64,000 bases of DNA from Biomphalaria glabrata (taxonomy: Eukaryota > Mollusca > Gastropoda > Planorbidae), in contig NC_074726.1 in assembly GCF_947242115.1 (NCBI RefSeq), positions 6,379,951 to 6,443,950 of the forward strand. The letters are read 5' to 3'. This document shows, piece by piece, positions 21,394-33,093 of the stretch. The position numbers and the translations under genes are program-made. The notes below the pieces were generated by a model. The model ran no database searches, was not told the DNA's origin, and saw only the letters and a program-made list of their open reading frames with translations. The stretch's first letter is position 1; every line of letters begins with the position of its first letter.

Positions 21394-23011
21394 GGGAACT
21401 AAACTAATTTTTTTTAGTTAAACTAAAACTAAGTTTGAACTAAAAAAAAGTAATTAAACTTTTAGTTAATCACAAATTGAAAAAATTAGTTAAACTAAAC
21501 TAAGAAACTTTAGTTAAACTTTTACTAACTATTTTGACCTTTTTTAAGGACGAAACAGCCAAACATGAAAAATATAAACAACAACCAATCTCTTTAGCAA
21601 TATGTAATAAACATTTATTTGTGCACATGAAAAAAGATTTAAATGTCTTTATGGGATAGATGTAGATTAGAAGTAATTGTCCAAGTTCTAATATAAGTTA
21701 CCATTTTAGAAGTAATGATAAAACTTCATGTTGACTTGCTAACTAACTCTAGATTCTAGAATATTCTGGATCTAATATCTTCTACAAACGAAATGATCAG
21801 AAATATAATCTGGATCTAGAATTACATCTAGCTACTAGACCTAGATCAAATAATTCATATTTTAATCTAAAAATAATTTAAGAAATACTAGTTACTACTA
21901 CTACTACTAGATCTAAATAGAGTCTAGTAGATATCTTAGTAACTCTAGATCTATCTAGAGATTTTAGATTATTATAATTATGATTATAACTAGATATGGG
22001 TATTTAGATCTATATACTCTAGTAGATAATACTAGATCTAGATTTAATAGATCTAGATAGTAGATATAAGTATAATTATAATAGAAGTAGATGTAGATCT
22101 AGTGTATATTTACTTAATTTAGTATTAGATCTAGTATAGTAACGACTATTATTAGTAGGCCTATTATAGTCATTAATATTATAGATCTATCATCTTTGCA
22201 TCTTAGGTCTTAGTATAGGCCCTAATAAGTAATCTAGATATATCTAGATCTAATCTAGACTCTAAACTAATAGATCTAGATCTATATTATTGACATATAA
22301 TTTTAAATTTACATTTTGATCTAAGACTAAGACTACTAAGAGTTAAGACTCTACTTAAGACTTAGAGACTAAAATAATTAAATATAGACTATTATGTCTA
22401 TAGATCTAATAGTAGTAATAGACTAATACTAATAAACTAGACGTCACTAGACTCTAACTTTAGATCTATCTAGTAAAAAGTTTTAAAATAAAAAGAGTCG
22501 ACATTTCTTTTAGATCTATAGTAAAGCAAAATTCTTTGCCTGCAGCTAGATCTATACAGGAACACACTGGTGTTTAATAAAAAGCAGCAAAATGTAGATC
22601 TATAGAAGCAAGGAATTATCAGGATTTATCAAGCAGCGAAACTTGCTAGAAATATAATGAACACGTTTATTTTTCTCGCCTTTCAAATACCTTGAATTGG
22701 CGGGAATAGCGACCATTATAGGGTAAAGGTCAAAAGGCTTTCTTGTGACCTGTGCACCCTCTAGTTTATTCTCCCCTCTATTATTCATTATATATATATT
22801 CTCCAAATTACATAGATCTAAATATTTATTGGTATGTATGTTAAAAAAGTTTGTAAAATTTGTAATTAAACTTTTTAGTTTGTAACTAAAAAAAACTAAT
22901 TAAACTAGGATTTTAACTAAACTTTTTTTTTTAATTAAACTTTGGCTTTAACTAATTTTTTTTAGTTAAACTAAAAGTTAGCAACTTTTTAGTTAACTTT
23001 TGCCCATCACT
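21388..23011. mobile_element. 1.6-kb non-autonomous hAT-like element
   Basis: Ends are inverted: AGTGATGGGAACTAAACT on the left and AACTTTTGCCCATCACT on the right, extended by many AGTTAAACT-type subrepeats for about 130 bp on each side. Both sides are TATATATA, so an 8-bp duplication is possible but not provable. The interior (about 21740-22610) is rich in AGATCT/TCTAGA. There is no transposase frame. Confidence 0.75.
21740..22610. repeat. AGATCT/TCTAGA-rich tract inside the hAT-like element
   Basis: Dense, irregularly spaced CTAGATCTAGA-like words mixed with TAGTA-type triplets. Related tracts are at 26855-27125, 27725-28160 and 30610-30775. Confidence 0.85.
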
Positions 23012-23062
23012 ATATATATATATACAATTGGCTCTTAGTCTTATTGAAGGCCTAGTCCATAG
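23012..23062 (-). repeat. Left half of an interrupted LINE-linked repeat
   Basis: TA run plus CAATTGGCTCTTAGTCTTAT and GGCCTAGTCCATAG. It continues at 25183 beyond the hAT element; the undisturbed version is at 2483-2530 on the other strand. Confidence 0.8.
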
Positions 23063-24499
23063 CACTGGCGGATCCAGGGGGAGGGGGCGGTAGGGGCGAT
23101 CGCCCCCCCCACTCGGCCGACCCCCCCCCCCGAAGGGTGGGGCGAACGAATTTTAGTATAGAATTCACACAATTTGTATACGAATTCATTACTTATGTTA
23201 ATAATATATACTAATTATTTATATTTCAACCTATTTTTAGATTATTTCGCCCCCCCCTCTAGTATGTTGGCCGATTTGGTGGGGTCGGGAGGGGGCGATG
23301 GTATCAATCCCGCCCCCCCCCCCATAAACTTTCGAGTGGGGGGGGCGGTCCAATTTCTTTGTAGAAATCACAGCTTGCTAACAGAATCAATTACATATCT
23401 ATGTGATTAAAACTTGTTATTGATATTTTAACCGATCTTTGTATTATGTCGTTCCCTGTTTGCCAATTTATCTCTACTGCCCTTCCCACCTAAACCTTTT
23501 GAGGGGGGGCGGTCCTACTTTAATGGAGAAATCATAGTTTGTGAACAAAATTAGTTGAATTAATATATAGATTTATATTATGTCGCTCGCCTTCTTGTAT
23601 CTTGGCCGTTTCGGTGAGGTTGGGGGAGGGGGAAATTGCATGTACTGCCCTCCCCACTCTAGCCCTCTGAGTGGGGAGGGGGCGGTCCTATTTTTGTGGA
23701 GAATCATAGATTGTGAACAAAATTAGTTGAATATCTATATAATATAAACTACATATTGATATGTGAACTCATTGTATATTATGTCGTACCACACTCTAAT
23801 GTCAAATTTTAACATTAGTAAAATTTAAATGAAAAAGGGTTGTACCAGGTGGGAGGGGCGATTCATGCAATCGCCTTTCCCCCATCGGACAAACCAATAC
23901 TTTTTCTTTTTATATTACAGTTAGGAAATTACAAAACAAAAACATCTGTCACTAATATAATTTATATATACTATAAATTAAATTCTTACATCGACTCGCC
24001 ACACCCCTATTCTTTAATGCCAAATGCAATCTTTAGCAGAAATTATTAAAGGAGCGAGGATTAATCGTTTTCACTCTACCGCCCCTCCCATTTCCAGACA
24101 GAGTTTATGTAATTTCACATGAATTTATCATAACTATTTTAAGAAAGACTTTGCATTCAAAAAATTAGAATTCAAACGAAATTTTTCAGTATAAGAGTCA
24201 CGATTGAGATGAGTTCTAAACCCAAATCGTTTTTTTCATAGTCGCCTTTTTCTAACCTTTACTCAATCCGATATTTTTCTAGTTAAATAAATTTGGGACT
24301 ATAATTCACAATTTATACTTTGATTTTATTGAATATTATTTATCGAATAATTTTTTTTCGGCGGAGATCCTCAAAGCCAAAATCTAAATATGTGGGGTAT
24401 CTTATCTTTTCAAGGAACAAATCGGATTTTTTGCAATGTATTAAGGGCCTATAAATTCATATTAGAATATTATAAGTACAACATTATTCAAAAGGTCCT

Positions 24500-24895
24500 T
24501 TTTTAATAGTATGAATAATGAGTTTTAGGTCAGGAGAATACGTTTCTTCTGTGAAGTATGCAAGAAAACTCTTTTGGCGGCGGGGCTTCGCCCCGAACTC
24601 ATTGGATGAATAATGAGCTGTAGATGTTAGGAGAATGCGTTACTGCAATGAAGAATGCAACAAAACGCTTTTGGCGGCGGGGCTTCGCCCCGAACTCCAT
24701 TGATGAATAATGAGTTGTAGATGTCAGGAGAATGCGTTTCTACAGTGAAGAATGCAAGAAAACTCTTTTGGCGGCGGGGCTTCGCCCCGAACTCCACTGA
24801 TGGATAATGAGATGTAAATGTCAGGAGAATACTTTTCTGCAGTGAAAAAAGCAAGAAAACGCCTTTGTCGTCGGGGCTTCGCCCCGAACCCCACT
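24500..24895. repeat. 97-bp tandem repeat, four units
   Basis: Units start at equivalent points 24571, 24668, 24765 and 24862, an exact 97-bp spacing. Each contains the 17-bp near-palindrome CGGGGCTTCGCCCCGAA-type core and GAATAATGAG-like spacer. Confidence 0.92.
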
Positions 24896-24967
24896 TGAAA
24901 ACCTTATAGCGATTCCCCAGTTGTTTTGTTTTTCACCAAAGGGTTAGAAATGCTGCTTTTTAAAAAT

Positions 24968-25090
<123 letters not shown>

Positions 25091-25182
25091 GTTTATGCAT
25101 AGGGTTAGGGTTTACTGGGCATTAGGGTTAGGGTTTGGAAAAAAATCGCCCCCCCCACTCAAAAGTTCTGGATCCGCCAGTG

Positions 25183-25305
25183 GTCCATAGCTATGTTAAA
25201 GTTATATATATATATATATAGTTCATCCATCGTGGTTCGATGATGACCACTTTTCAAATCCAGGGAGATGAGAGCTTTGCATTGGAATTTTGTGTCTCCT
25301 CATGT
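25183..25305 (-). mobile_element. 3' end of the C2H2-finger LINE, inverted
   Basis: TATATA followed by TTCATCCATCGTGGTTCGAT, the reverse complement of the 3' end seen at 2430-2460, then AATCCAGGGAGATGAGAGCT and CTCCTCATG, matching the finger-coding part. Confidence 0.85.
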
Positions 25306-25690
25306 TAAGAAATGGTTTAAATGGTGGAGTACCCGGTAAGAGTTGTGTTTTTTCAATGTTTAAAACGTTTGACAAGTGTATTTCATTCTAAAGTCTGTTT
25401 TGAATTGTTAAAATCAAGCGATATGAGACACTGTGTGACTCAGACGTGGTTATCTTTCTCTGGCTTAGTTTTACGCCGCCAGCATTAATGGCATTGATCT
25501 ATGCACAATTACGAAAGCACATCTATCTATAAAAATGTGTATAGATTATTCAAGATAGTAACTTTCGACCGGCACACACCGGTTACATGAGAGAAAAAAG
25601 AACATTTAATAATTTGTCTGTACATCTTAATTTTCTCGCATCTTTCCAGTCTACAGCCACCAATTGCAAAATCTTTTATGCTGTTAAACC
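25306..25690. repeat. Noncoding duplicated block, mate of about 3000-3355
   Basis: Direct alignment with small indels; includes CATTGATCTATGCACAATTA. Confidence 0.8.
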
Positions 25691-26400
25691 TGTAACGCAT
25701 CATGTCTCGATATGAATACACCTGTGTATTATGCCTTAGGCAACAAAGACGTATCGTAGCACTGTGTTCATTGGCTTCCTTCAGTCGTAAACGACTATGG
25801 TTTATCTCAAACATTTTTTTCATATGGCTGTGGAGCCTTATTTTGGAGAGACACTTTCGTCCACATTTATTGCAGGTCAAGTTGGCATTCGCTTTGGTGG
25901 TAGAGGAGCCGGCAATTTTTCGTATGGCACGCTTTTCTTCAAGAGCTGAGGCCAATGTTTTGTCGCTGTCCATAGCTTTCTTGGTAACCGTCTCTCTTCA
26001 ACTAGTGCGGTCTATGGCTATGTCTTCCCAATGGTCAGTATGAATGTTCACTAATTTTAGAACTCGTTTTATTACATCCACGTGACTGAGGTCGGGGCGG
26101 CCAGTTTTTTACTTGAGCCAGGCGCGAGTTGCCCGTAGAGAATATTTTTCGGGAAGCGATTGTCCTCCATCCGGCGAACATGTCCGAGCCAGTCTGAAAA
26201 AATGCTGGGAAGGCCCGTTCGCGCAAGAATCTCAGTATTGCACACTCTTTCTTTCCTTTTTATTTTCAAGATCCTTCAGAGGCAGCGCAAGTAGAATGAG
26301 TTTAGTTTTCTCTCTTGATTTGTAAAGGTGGGCAACGTCTCACTGTCGTACAGTAGCTTCTGAGAACGATTGCCTTGTAGACCTCCATTTTGGTCGCTAT
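25691..26400 (-). mobile_element. LINE C-terminus with C2H2 finger, second type, degraded
   Basis: On the minus strand, in several frames: KMEVYKAIVLRSYCTTVR, LNSFYLRCL, then DWLGHVRRMEDNRFPKNILY (26100-26190), AMDSDKTLASALEEKRAIRK (25973 down) and a finger LTCNKCGRKCLSKIRLHSH. This order is the standard C-terminal tail of invertebrate non-LTR elements. Frameshifted; not a host zinc-finger gene. Confidence 0.87.
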
Positions 26401-26640
26401 TTTACAGTATTTAATTAAAATTAGAAACAGACTAAACATCACCTGAATAGGTTTCATTTGTTATACTTTCAGACAGAAATGGTATAACGCTATGCTTTGT
26501 CATTTGAACGCTACCATCTAAACGTGTCTAGGCATGTTTTGGGCAAATATCTAGAGATTTTAATATAATAATCTCTTCCGATGTGACTGCTTTTGCCAAG
26601 ATGTATTTTTTTCAACTTGAATGTCATCCCCAAAATGGTT
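26401..26640. other. Intergenic, nothing recognised
   Basis: No feature seen. Confidence 0.4.
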
Positions 26641-27125
26641 TCACCCGGTGCGACCGCACTCCTCGCACCCCCCCCCCCAGTGACGCTACTGCACCCAGAT
26701 ACGTAGCTCTCCCTCTCGATTAATATATTGGCGTAAATGGGCTAGGAAATTTTAAAAAAAATTAGCCCGCTCAACTAACCGATTTCCCATGCAAACAGTA
26801 TAGTGCACTATTTCCGACTAGTAGGCCTACTTATCCTGATCATAATCGCTCTATCTACTTTATAGATCTAGACTAGATCTAGAATAAATCTAGAGCTAGA
26901 CTAGATCTAGATTAGATTAGTTCTAGATGTAATCTAGATATCTAGGTCTAGACCTAGAACTAGAATCTAGTCAATCTAGACTAGGTCTAGATCTAGAATC
27001 TAGACTTGGTCCATATTTAGAATCTAGACTAGGTCTAGACCTAGAATCAAGACTAGGTCTAGATCTAGAATCTAAACAAGGTCTAGACCTACAATCTAGA
27101 CTAGGTGCAGATCTAGAATCTAGAA
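26641..27125. repeat. Composite repeat ending in AGATCT/TCTAGA tract, copy 1
   Basis: Begins GGTGCGACCGCACTCCTCGC, passes a C-run and CAGTGACGCTACTGC, then the CTAGATCTAGA tract from 26855. Copy 2 is 27478-28160; the first 40 bp also occur at about 54090 and 56220. Confidence 0.8.
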
Positions 27126-27390
27126 AATTTAAAGAAACTAAGGCAGAGAGAGTTTTTAAAAAGTATATTAAAATTAAAGGCCTAAACCAAAAAGTTAGCA
27201 GACAGCTGCAGAGTGATTACATAAACAATGCAATATCTAAGGATAACAACAAAAACCTATGGTCATAGATTAAATCCAAGAAAAGGAAAACAACAGGAGT
27301 AGCACCATTAAAAAGAGAAGATAACTAAACACATAATGATAATGAAACTAAAGCTAACTTATTAAATAAATACTTTGAATGATCTTTCTC
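27120..27390 (+). mobile_element. LINE (CR1/Jockey-like) copy 3, linker fragment
   Basis: RKFKETKAERVFKKYIKIKG and VSRQLQSDYINNAIS match the pre-RT linker of copy 2 (17990-18130). Contains stops; both ends truncated. Confidence 0.85.
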
Positions 27391-27394
27391 AGCC

Positions 27395-27477
27395 CCAGAG
27401 TTCTAAGGTGGTCTTCTTACGAAAGCTTGTTATCAATGATGACGCCTAGATATTTATATGACTTCACTTGATGTGTC
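27395..27477 (-). mobile_element. LINE RT fragment
   Basis: Minus strand reads SYKYLGVIIDNKLS, the conserved reverse-transcriptase segment; a different family from copy 3 next to it. Confidence 0.65.
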
Positions 27478-28160
27478 GACCGGTGCGGACCGCACCCCTC
27501 GCCCCCCCCCTCCATCAGTGACGCCACTGCTCCAAGATAACTACATCTTTCCAACAATTTCGATTAACATATTGGAGTAGACGGGCTAGGAAATAAAAAA
27601 AAAAAATGGGGGCCTGCACAACTAAACAGGTTTCCCATGCGAGCAGCATAGACCTAATAGGCCTACACTATTACCCACTATTGACTAAGTAGGCCTATTA
27701 ATCATGATCATATACGCTTTATTTACTTTATAGGTATAGACTATATATATCTAGATCTTGACAAGATCTAGATTTCTAGACTAGTTCTAGATTTTGTCTA
27801 GATTCTCTAGATCTAGATCTAGACTACATCTCGACTAGATCAAGAACTAGAATCTGGACTACATCTAGAATTTCGACTTATCTAGATCTAGACTACATCA
27901 AGAAATAGAATCTAGAGTAGAACTAGAATGTAGACTAGATATAGAATTGGAATCTATATTAGAACTAGATCTGGATCTAGACTCTAGCATATCTAGATCT
28001 AATTTAGATCTCGATCTAGAATCTAGAGTAGGTCTAGATCTAGACTTAATAGACTCTAGATCAAGATCTAGAACTAAATCTAGAATCCAAACTAGATCTA
28101 GAATCTAGACTAGATTTAGGTCTAGAATCTAGAAATAGAATCTAGAACTATACTATAACT
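27478..28160. repeat. Composite repeat ending in AGATCT/TCTAGA tract, copy 2
   Basis: Same order as copy 1: GGTGCGGACCGCACCCCTCG, C-run, CAGTGACGCCACTGC, middle, then about 430 bp of CTAGATCTAGAATCTAGAC-like words. Confidence 0.85.
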
Positions 28161-28224
28161 CGTATGACTTTACATTTTTAGCGGCCCCCGTAAGGGGAAA
28201 AAGCCGCTATTAGGTTTGTGCAAA

Positions 28225-28262
28225 ATGTCCGTCTGTCCGTCTGTCCGTCTGTCCGTCTGTCA
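28225..28262. repeat. (GTCCGTCT)n short tandem
   Basis: Four to five 8-bp units near the left end; mirrored by GGACGGACGGACGG near 31938. Confidence 0.9.
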
Positions 28263-29934
28263 CACTCAGATCTCGAAAACTAGAAGAGATATGAAAAATA
28301 TTATTTCATCACTAAATCCGGCTTGAAAAGTTTAGGTGCAACGACTACTTTTGGTTTTCTAAAAGCAAACCGTTTAATTTATAAAATTAATTTTGCAAGC
28401 GATTTTTTCATAAAAATACACCAATTCTAAAACAATTACGTAAATGTAAGGGAGGCAATGTTACAATATGCTAACAAAGATGGACATTTTTTGTGTATTT
28501 TCAGTATCACTAAGTCAAATATATTTTTAAAATGTACAGGAAATGTTTACAACAAATACAAATAATAGTTAAAGACGTTTTTTCTGGTCAACTAGCTGCT
28601 AAAATTAAAAGAAAACATTTCTGTTTGTTTATAAAGGCTAATAATACACTTTGTATGTAAATATCACGCACATTTTTTTAAATGGACTTTTTATGCAGCG
28701 ATTTTCGTGCAGTAGCGTAACGTCGCAACATGATCAGGTGCTAAACCAATTCCTTAAACTTTTTTAAAAAATCAGATTTTATTTATTTTTTGTTTAGTGC
28801 CCCCATCCGAATAAAAGAAGCTTATTTTTTGTGCGTTTTGTCTGTTGGTCGGTCTGTCCGTCACGATTAGATTTAAAAAACTAGAACTCTAAAAGCTATT
28901 GAAAATCTGATTTACCCTTTAATGTTCCTCCCATAACATCTCAATAGTTTTAAGTATCTAAAATTGATTGTTCCGGATTTTTTTGTGCAAAACTAATCAA
29001 CGCCAACAAATGTTTGTTTGCTCTTCTAACTTATATTACATTCAATTTCCATGCTTAAACGTTGCAAAAACACATTATCAATAATATGTTGTTCCGTTTT
29101 TTATGTAAATAGCATATTAATGCTAAATCATAATCTCTATACTGACTTATATTTCATTAAGTGTAAAAATGTTCCGGATATTGTTTTATAAAACATGAAT
29201 TATGCCTAATGATTGTTTGAAATCGCATAAGGCTTTTAAAAAAAGTAATTTACTAGAATTGATTACTGAAAATTACTTTTTAGACATTTAATTTTCTTGT
29301 AAAACATAACATAGAAGTTTTGTAATCGATAAAGAAAGTTCCGGATTTTGTTTCTTACAAATCGTCGCCAGAAATTTCCGAATTTATTTAAAAATCTACT
29401 AACGCCAAATAATTGTTTGAACTCCCTCTTCTAATTAATAAACAAATAATCTTCTCATTTACGAAATAATGTTTTTACAGATTTTTATGAAAAATATTTT
29501 AACTCACTACTCTTTTACAGTACATTTAACTTTCTACCTAAAACATTTTAAAATCTAATTATCGTTAATATTATGTTCCGATTTTTAAGGAAAACAGAAT
29601 CCAAACACCAAAGTAAGGTATGAAAATCTCTCCACGTGGCTGTAGTACATCTAATTTTTATACGAGACCATCCAAAAAATTTAATTAACGGTATTACATT
29701 TATCTGAAATTCTCTTTTTCTTTTACTATTTATACAAACATCCGGAACAATCTATTATATAAACTTTTCAATTGTGTTCATACCTAAAAATTATTGCGAT
29801 GTTTTGAAACGTAAAATAAAGGTTAATCAATTTTTAATAACTTTTAGTTGTTTTTTTTTATATCAAGATAACGGACAGACCGACTGACAGACAAAACGCA
29901 AAAACAATGTGGCTTTGATCCTTTTTAAATAATA

Positions 29935-30610
29935 TCTATTAGAACTCAGTGCACCAATGTCTATGAACCCTCGTTAAATATCTCGTGTAAATAAAGACTT
30001 TTTTTATGGTACCGGTACTAGCCTATTGTGAGGTAATGGAATTTTTTTTCTTTGACGTCATATGAATGGACTCTTTAAATGTAATGTTAAAAGAACGCAC
30101 TCGGTGCACCAATGTCTATTAACCCTCGAAAAAATTGCTTGTATTAATGAAAACATATTTTAGTCTAACTAAGCCGTGTGACGTAGTGTTTTTTTTTTCC
30201 TTTGACGTCACATGGAATGAATTCTTTAAATGAAATGCTAAAAGAACGCACTCGGTGCACCAATGTCTATGAACACTCGAGAAATGGCTCGTGTTGATAA
30301 AGGTGATTTTTAGTCTAGCAAGGCCTTGTGACGTAGTGTTTTTTTTTTCCTTTGACGTCATATGGAATGAATTCTTTAAATGAAATGCTTAAAGAACGCA
30401 CTCGGTGCACCAAAGTCTATGAACACTCGATAAATGGCTCTTATAGATGAAGGCGATTTTTAGTCTAGCTAGGCCGTGTGACGTAGTGTTTTTTTTCCCC
30501 TCTGACGTTATATGGAATTAATTCTTCAAATGAAATGAAAAAAGAACTCAGTATAGTAATGTTTATTATGCCTCGTTATGTGACTCGCTTTTCAAAAAGG
30601 AATGATATCT
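29935..30610. repeat. 150-bp tandem array, about 4.4 units
   Basis: The phrase GTGCACC recurs at 29949, 30104, 30255 and 30405 (spacing 155, 151, 150), with a worn fifth unit near 30551. Each unit has a T-run followed by TTTGACGTCATATG-like sequence, so the palindrome TGACGTCA recurs. Confidence 0.9.
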
Positions 30611-30775
30611 TGATTTAGATCTAATCTAGATTTTTTAAACTAGATCTAGATTTTTATTACAGTATATCTAGATCAGGATTTATATTCTAATTAAAATTAT
30701 TTTAGAGTCTAGATCTAGAATTTCTAGATCTAGTTTAGACTAAAATAGACTAGATTAAGATGTAGAATTTCAATT
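30611..30775. repeat. AGATCT/TCTAGA-rich tract, short
   Basis: TAGATCTAATCTAGATTTTT-like words inside the 3.8-kb element. Confidence 0.75.
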
Positions 30776-30943
30776 TCTAAACTTAAAGTGTAAAAAAAAA
30801 GTGTAGATTTTCATTTCCAAACGTTTTGATCAATATTGTAATGTTTTAATATACTAAAACTAATCTACTATTTTTTTATTAAATTTAAATTTAAATTTAC
30901 GGCAAATGAATCTTTGAAACATTATTACTTTTGACCATCGGAT

Positions 30944-31114
30944 GGCTGCCTGGTCGTGCGGTTTGCGCGCTGGACTGTCGTTCAGATTTATGGATGGCCC
31001 AGGGTTCAAACCCTGCCCGCTCCCATCCCCCGTCGTCCTGCGGGAGGTTTGGACTAAGAAGTAATTATCTTCAACTCTGAAGGAACATCCGAAACGTGTA
31101 AAACATTTTACATC
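30944..31114 (+). mobile_element. SINE-B, complete
   Basis: Head GGCTGCCTGGTCGTGCGGTT with B-box GGGTTCAAACCC (about 31002), core CCCCCGTCGTCCTGCGGGAG and tail CATCCGAAACGTGTAAAACA. Inserted into the 3.8-kb element. Confidence 0.88.
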
Positions 31115-31740
31115 AAAATTAAATCACCTCTTGAATATTATTTGCGAATATGCAGATCCGACAGGGATCCGACTTCGACGGGGGCCGCCTCTGAGTTTGT
31201 GTAACACAAACTCTCTTTGTAATCTTGTTAATCTTAAATTACTAGACCTAGAGCTAGACCAATATTATGATCAGGTTAGTGATACTACTGATTACATAAT
31301 AAATAAATATGCACCCCAAGCTATAAGAAGATAAGCTATTTTATTAATAGATATACATGTTAATTTTGTTCAAATAGTTTAATTAATACAATAAAATCTA
31401 GATCTAGAATCTAGCCTGGCCTCTTTTTAATTAGTCTAATTCAGATTGTTGTCAAGTGCATAATGAGGATATGTCAAAACTGCGCGCTATAAAAGTAGTT
31501 TGTTTTTGTTTTGTTTTTTAACTTATAATCAAAACGAAGTTTGTATCGAAATAAAAAAAAACAACAACATTATTTCAATCAGTATTTTATTCATTGAGTT
31601 AGTTAATAAATGGAATGTATATTTTATAATGGTCCGTTCACACTTTTTCCATTGTGACCTTAGATGCCCATTTTTTGTACCAATGCGCGAATCTATGAAT
31701 GAAGATTGAGTTATTAATGAAGAAGTCTTTAGCCTTTTTT
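31115..31740. other. Element interior, nothing recognised
   Basis: Part of the 3.8-kb element. Short open frames (31131-31334, 31500-31709) have no recognised domain; they are probably chance. Confidence 0.4.
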
Positions 31741-32261
31741 TTTAAAAAGTTACCTCCCCTGAAGTTTTTCATTTAACAGTGGTGTCCTTTTCTGAAAAAT
31801 CTGCTTGCATATGTAATTTAAAAAATTAAATGGTTCAGTTTCGGAAAAAAAAAAGTAGCCGTTACCACTTTGATAGGTCTAAAATATCATGATTTCCTAT
31901 TTTCAATATCTTTTGTAGTTTACGAGATCTAAACGGGACGGACGGACGGACGGACATTCCACACAAAACTAATAGCGTCTTTTCCCCTTTCGTGGGCCGC
32001 TAAAAAAGAGCGAGATAAAGAGATATCAGATAAATGAAGTATGCAAAATAAATTCATACATAAAATAGTCAGATTTCATTGCACAAATTAATATATTTGA
32101 TATTTCAAATAGACTCATCAAATAATGTTATAAAAGGTTGAAGTTTTATTTAGTTCTTCTGTAAAAAAGAAAAACAAAACAAAACAGTGCTTATAGTTAA
32201 AAAATTTTTTATATGAGGTAAGGTTACGTAGGACGGAGATGTAGTAATATGAAATCATTTC

Positions 32262-32486
32262 TCAAGAGCCACACAATATCACAATCGTTGCTAGCTGCAT
32301 GAAGATTTGAGCACTCTGGAGGTCATTCTTTATCTCTTCCACACTACGCTGCTCTTGTTCACAGTCAGCAGTGGTTTTGTCTAGGACTTTGTGAGGACAT
32401 GTTTTGTTGCTAGACAACTGGAGTGTCAGAAACAGCATCATAAGAGCCAGTTCTATCTCTGGAAGAGAGTGTCGACTGCTAGCCAT
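32262..32486 (-). CDS. Small secreted/membrane protein, paralogue 1
   Basis: 74 residues: hydrophobic segment at 11-25 (IELALMMLFLTLQL), a polar middle with C30, C42 and the motif CPH...DKT, and a hydrophobic end (IFMQLATIVILCG). It aligns with the 74-residue product at 36894-37118: MA.S at the start, E10, an LFLTL/FLMLH hydrophobic run, CPH then DKT, LQS and FMQ near the end, and a stop at the same length. The 5' flank on the minus strand has TTATTATTATTTTTCAG ending at 32521, a good splice acceptor, followed by AGAGGTCTAATTTCC and the ATG; the second gene has a similar leader. So this is probably the coding exon of a gene with an upstream noncoding exon. Signal peptide plus C-terminal hydrophobic tail (GPI or anchor) is inference. 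Function unknown. Confidence 0.5.
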   Translation of the reverse strand: MASSRHSLPEIELALMMLFLTLQLSSNKTCPHKVLDKTTADCEQEQRSVEEIKNDLQSAQIFMQLATIVILCGS

Positions 32487-32520
32487 TGGGATAGATTGCT
32501 CTTCAATGGAAATTAGACCT
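32487..32520 (-). other. Predicted 5' UTR part and splice acceptor of small gene 1
   Basis: Acceptor AG at 32521-32522 (minus strand) after a T-rich tract; exon would start at 32520. Confidence 0.45.
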
Positions 32521-33093
32521 CTGAAAAATAATAATAAGTTCTATATCACTTATGTTGGTCGAACGTCTTATGAGATTCGCAGGACATATCCTTAGACAAG
32601 ACAAAACACCTTTACCAAAGTCAGCCATCAGGGCCAGCCTAATGTAATTTGAGGCCTTATGTGAAGCAAATAGGGTGGCCCCAAATAAAATAGAAATACA
32701 AATAATTATCTAAAATTAACCCACAAATTCGTAATGAATTGTGAACAGTCTGTATCTAGATCTAAATCAACAAATAAGTTCAATTCATATAGCGCCGATA
32801 GCTCTAATGTGCTTCATGGACAGTTCATGATCACTTGAGGAAGAAACAAAGGTCTTCTAGAACATGGAGTCTAACAAGCAAATCTTAACATTCGCGAATA
32901 AATCTTGAATCATAGTAGAGACTTAGATCTGGCTAGTAGACATACAGCCAAATTGTTCTGCTATGTTTGAGATTTGATCAATTATTTGAATTTTTTTCCC
33001 TAAAAAGAATTCTGTGAGTCTAAGGCAGGCCCTGCAGCCATAACATGAAGAGGAAAGTGAAATAAGGCCCTCCACGTACAACATGGCGTCGCC
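32521..33093. other. Intergenic with worn repeat
   Basis: 32630-32710 (CAGGGCCAGCCTAATGTAAT, GGTGGCCCC) resembles a worn GGGCC-type DNA element also glimpsed at 13515 and 42432. 33030-33093 may belong to the LINE that continues at 33525. Confidence 0.4.

Larger units (their letters stand above)
28175..32006. mobile_element. 3.8-kb element with long inverted ends
   Basis: Left end TTTTTAGCGGCCCCCGTAAG and right end CTTTCGTGGGCCGCTAAAAA are inverted copies; similarity runs roughly 100 bp inward through GGGGAAAAAGCCGCTATTAG and a TCCGTCTG (left) or GACGGACG (right) run. No ORF of size lies within. Contains a 150-bp tandem array (29935-30610), an AGATCT tract and a SINE-B. Truncated relatives: 18900-20250, 38895-39390, 43136-43420. 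No target duplication was found, so the class is unresolved (foldback-like DNA element is the working guess). Confidence 0.65.

Noticed and set aside
24627-24854. 75-residue repeated frame
   Set aside because: Shadow of the 97-bp array in the hAT element.
25100-25140. Telomere-like AGGGTTAGGGTT words
   Set aside because: Only two or three irregular units within a hAT element; not a telomeric tract.
30119-30361. 80-residue internally repeated frame
   Set aside because: Shadow of the 150-bp tandem array.
30944-31020. tRNA gene
   Set aside because: Has A- and B-box-like words but no foldable acceptor and anticodon arms; it is the head of SINE-B, present in at least five places.
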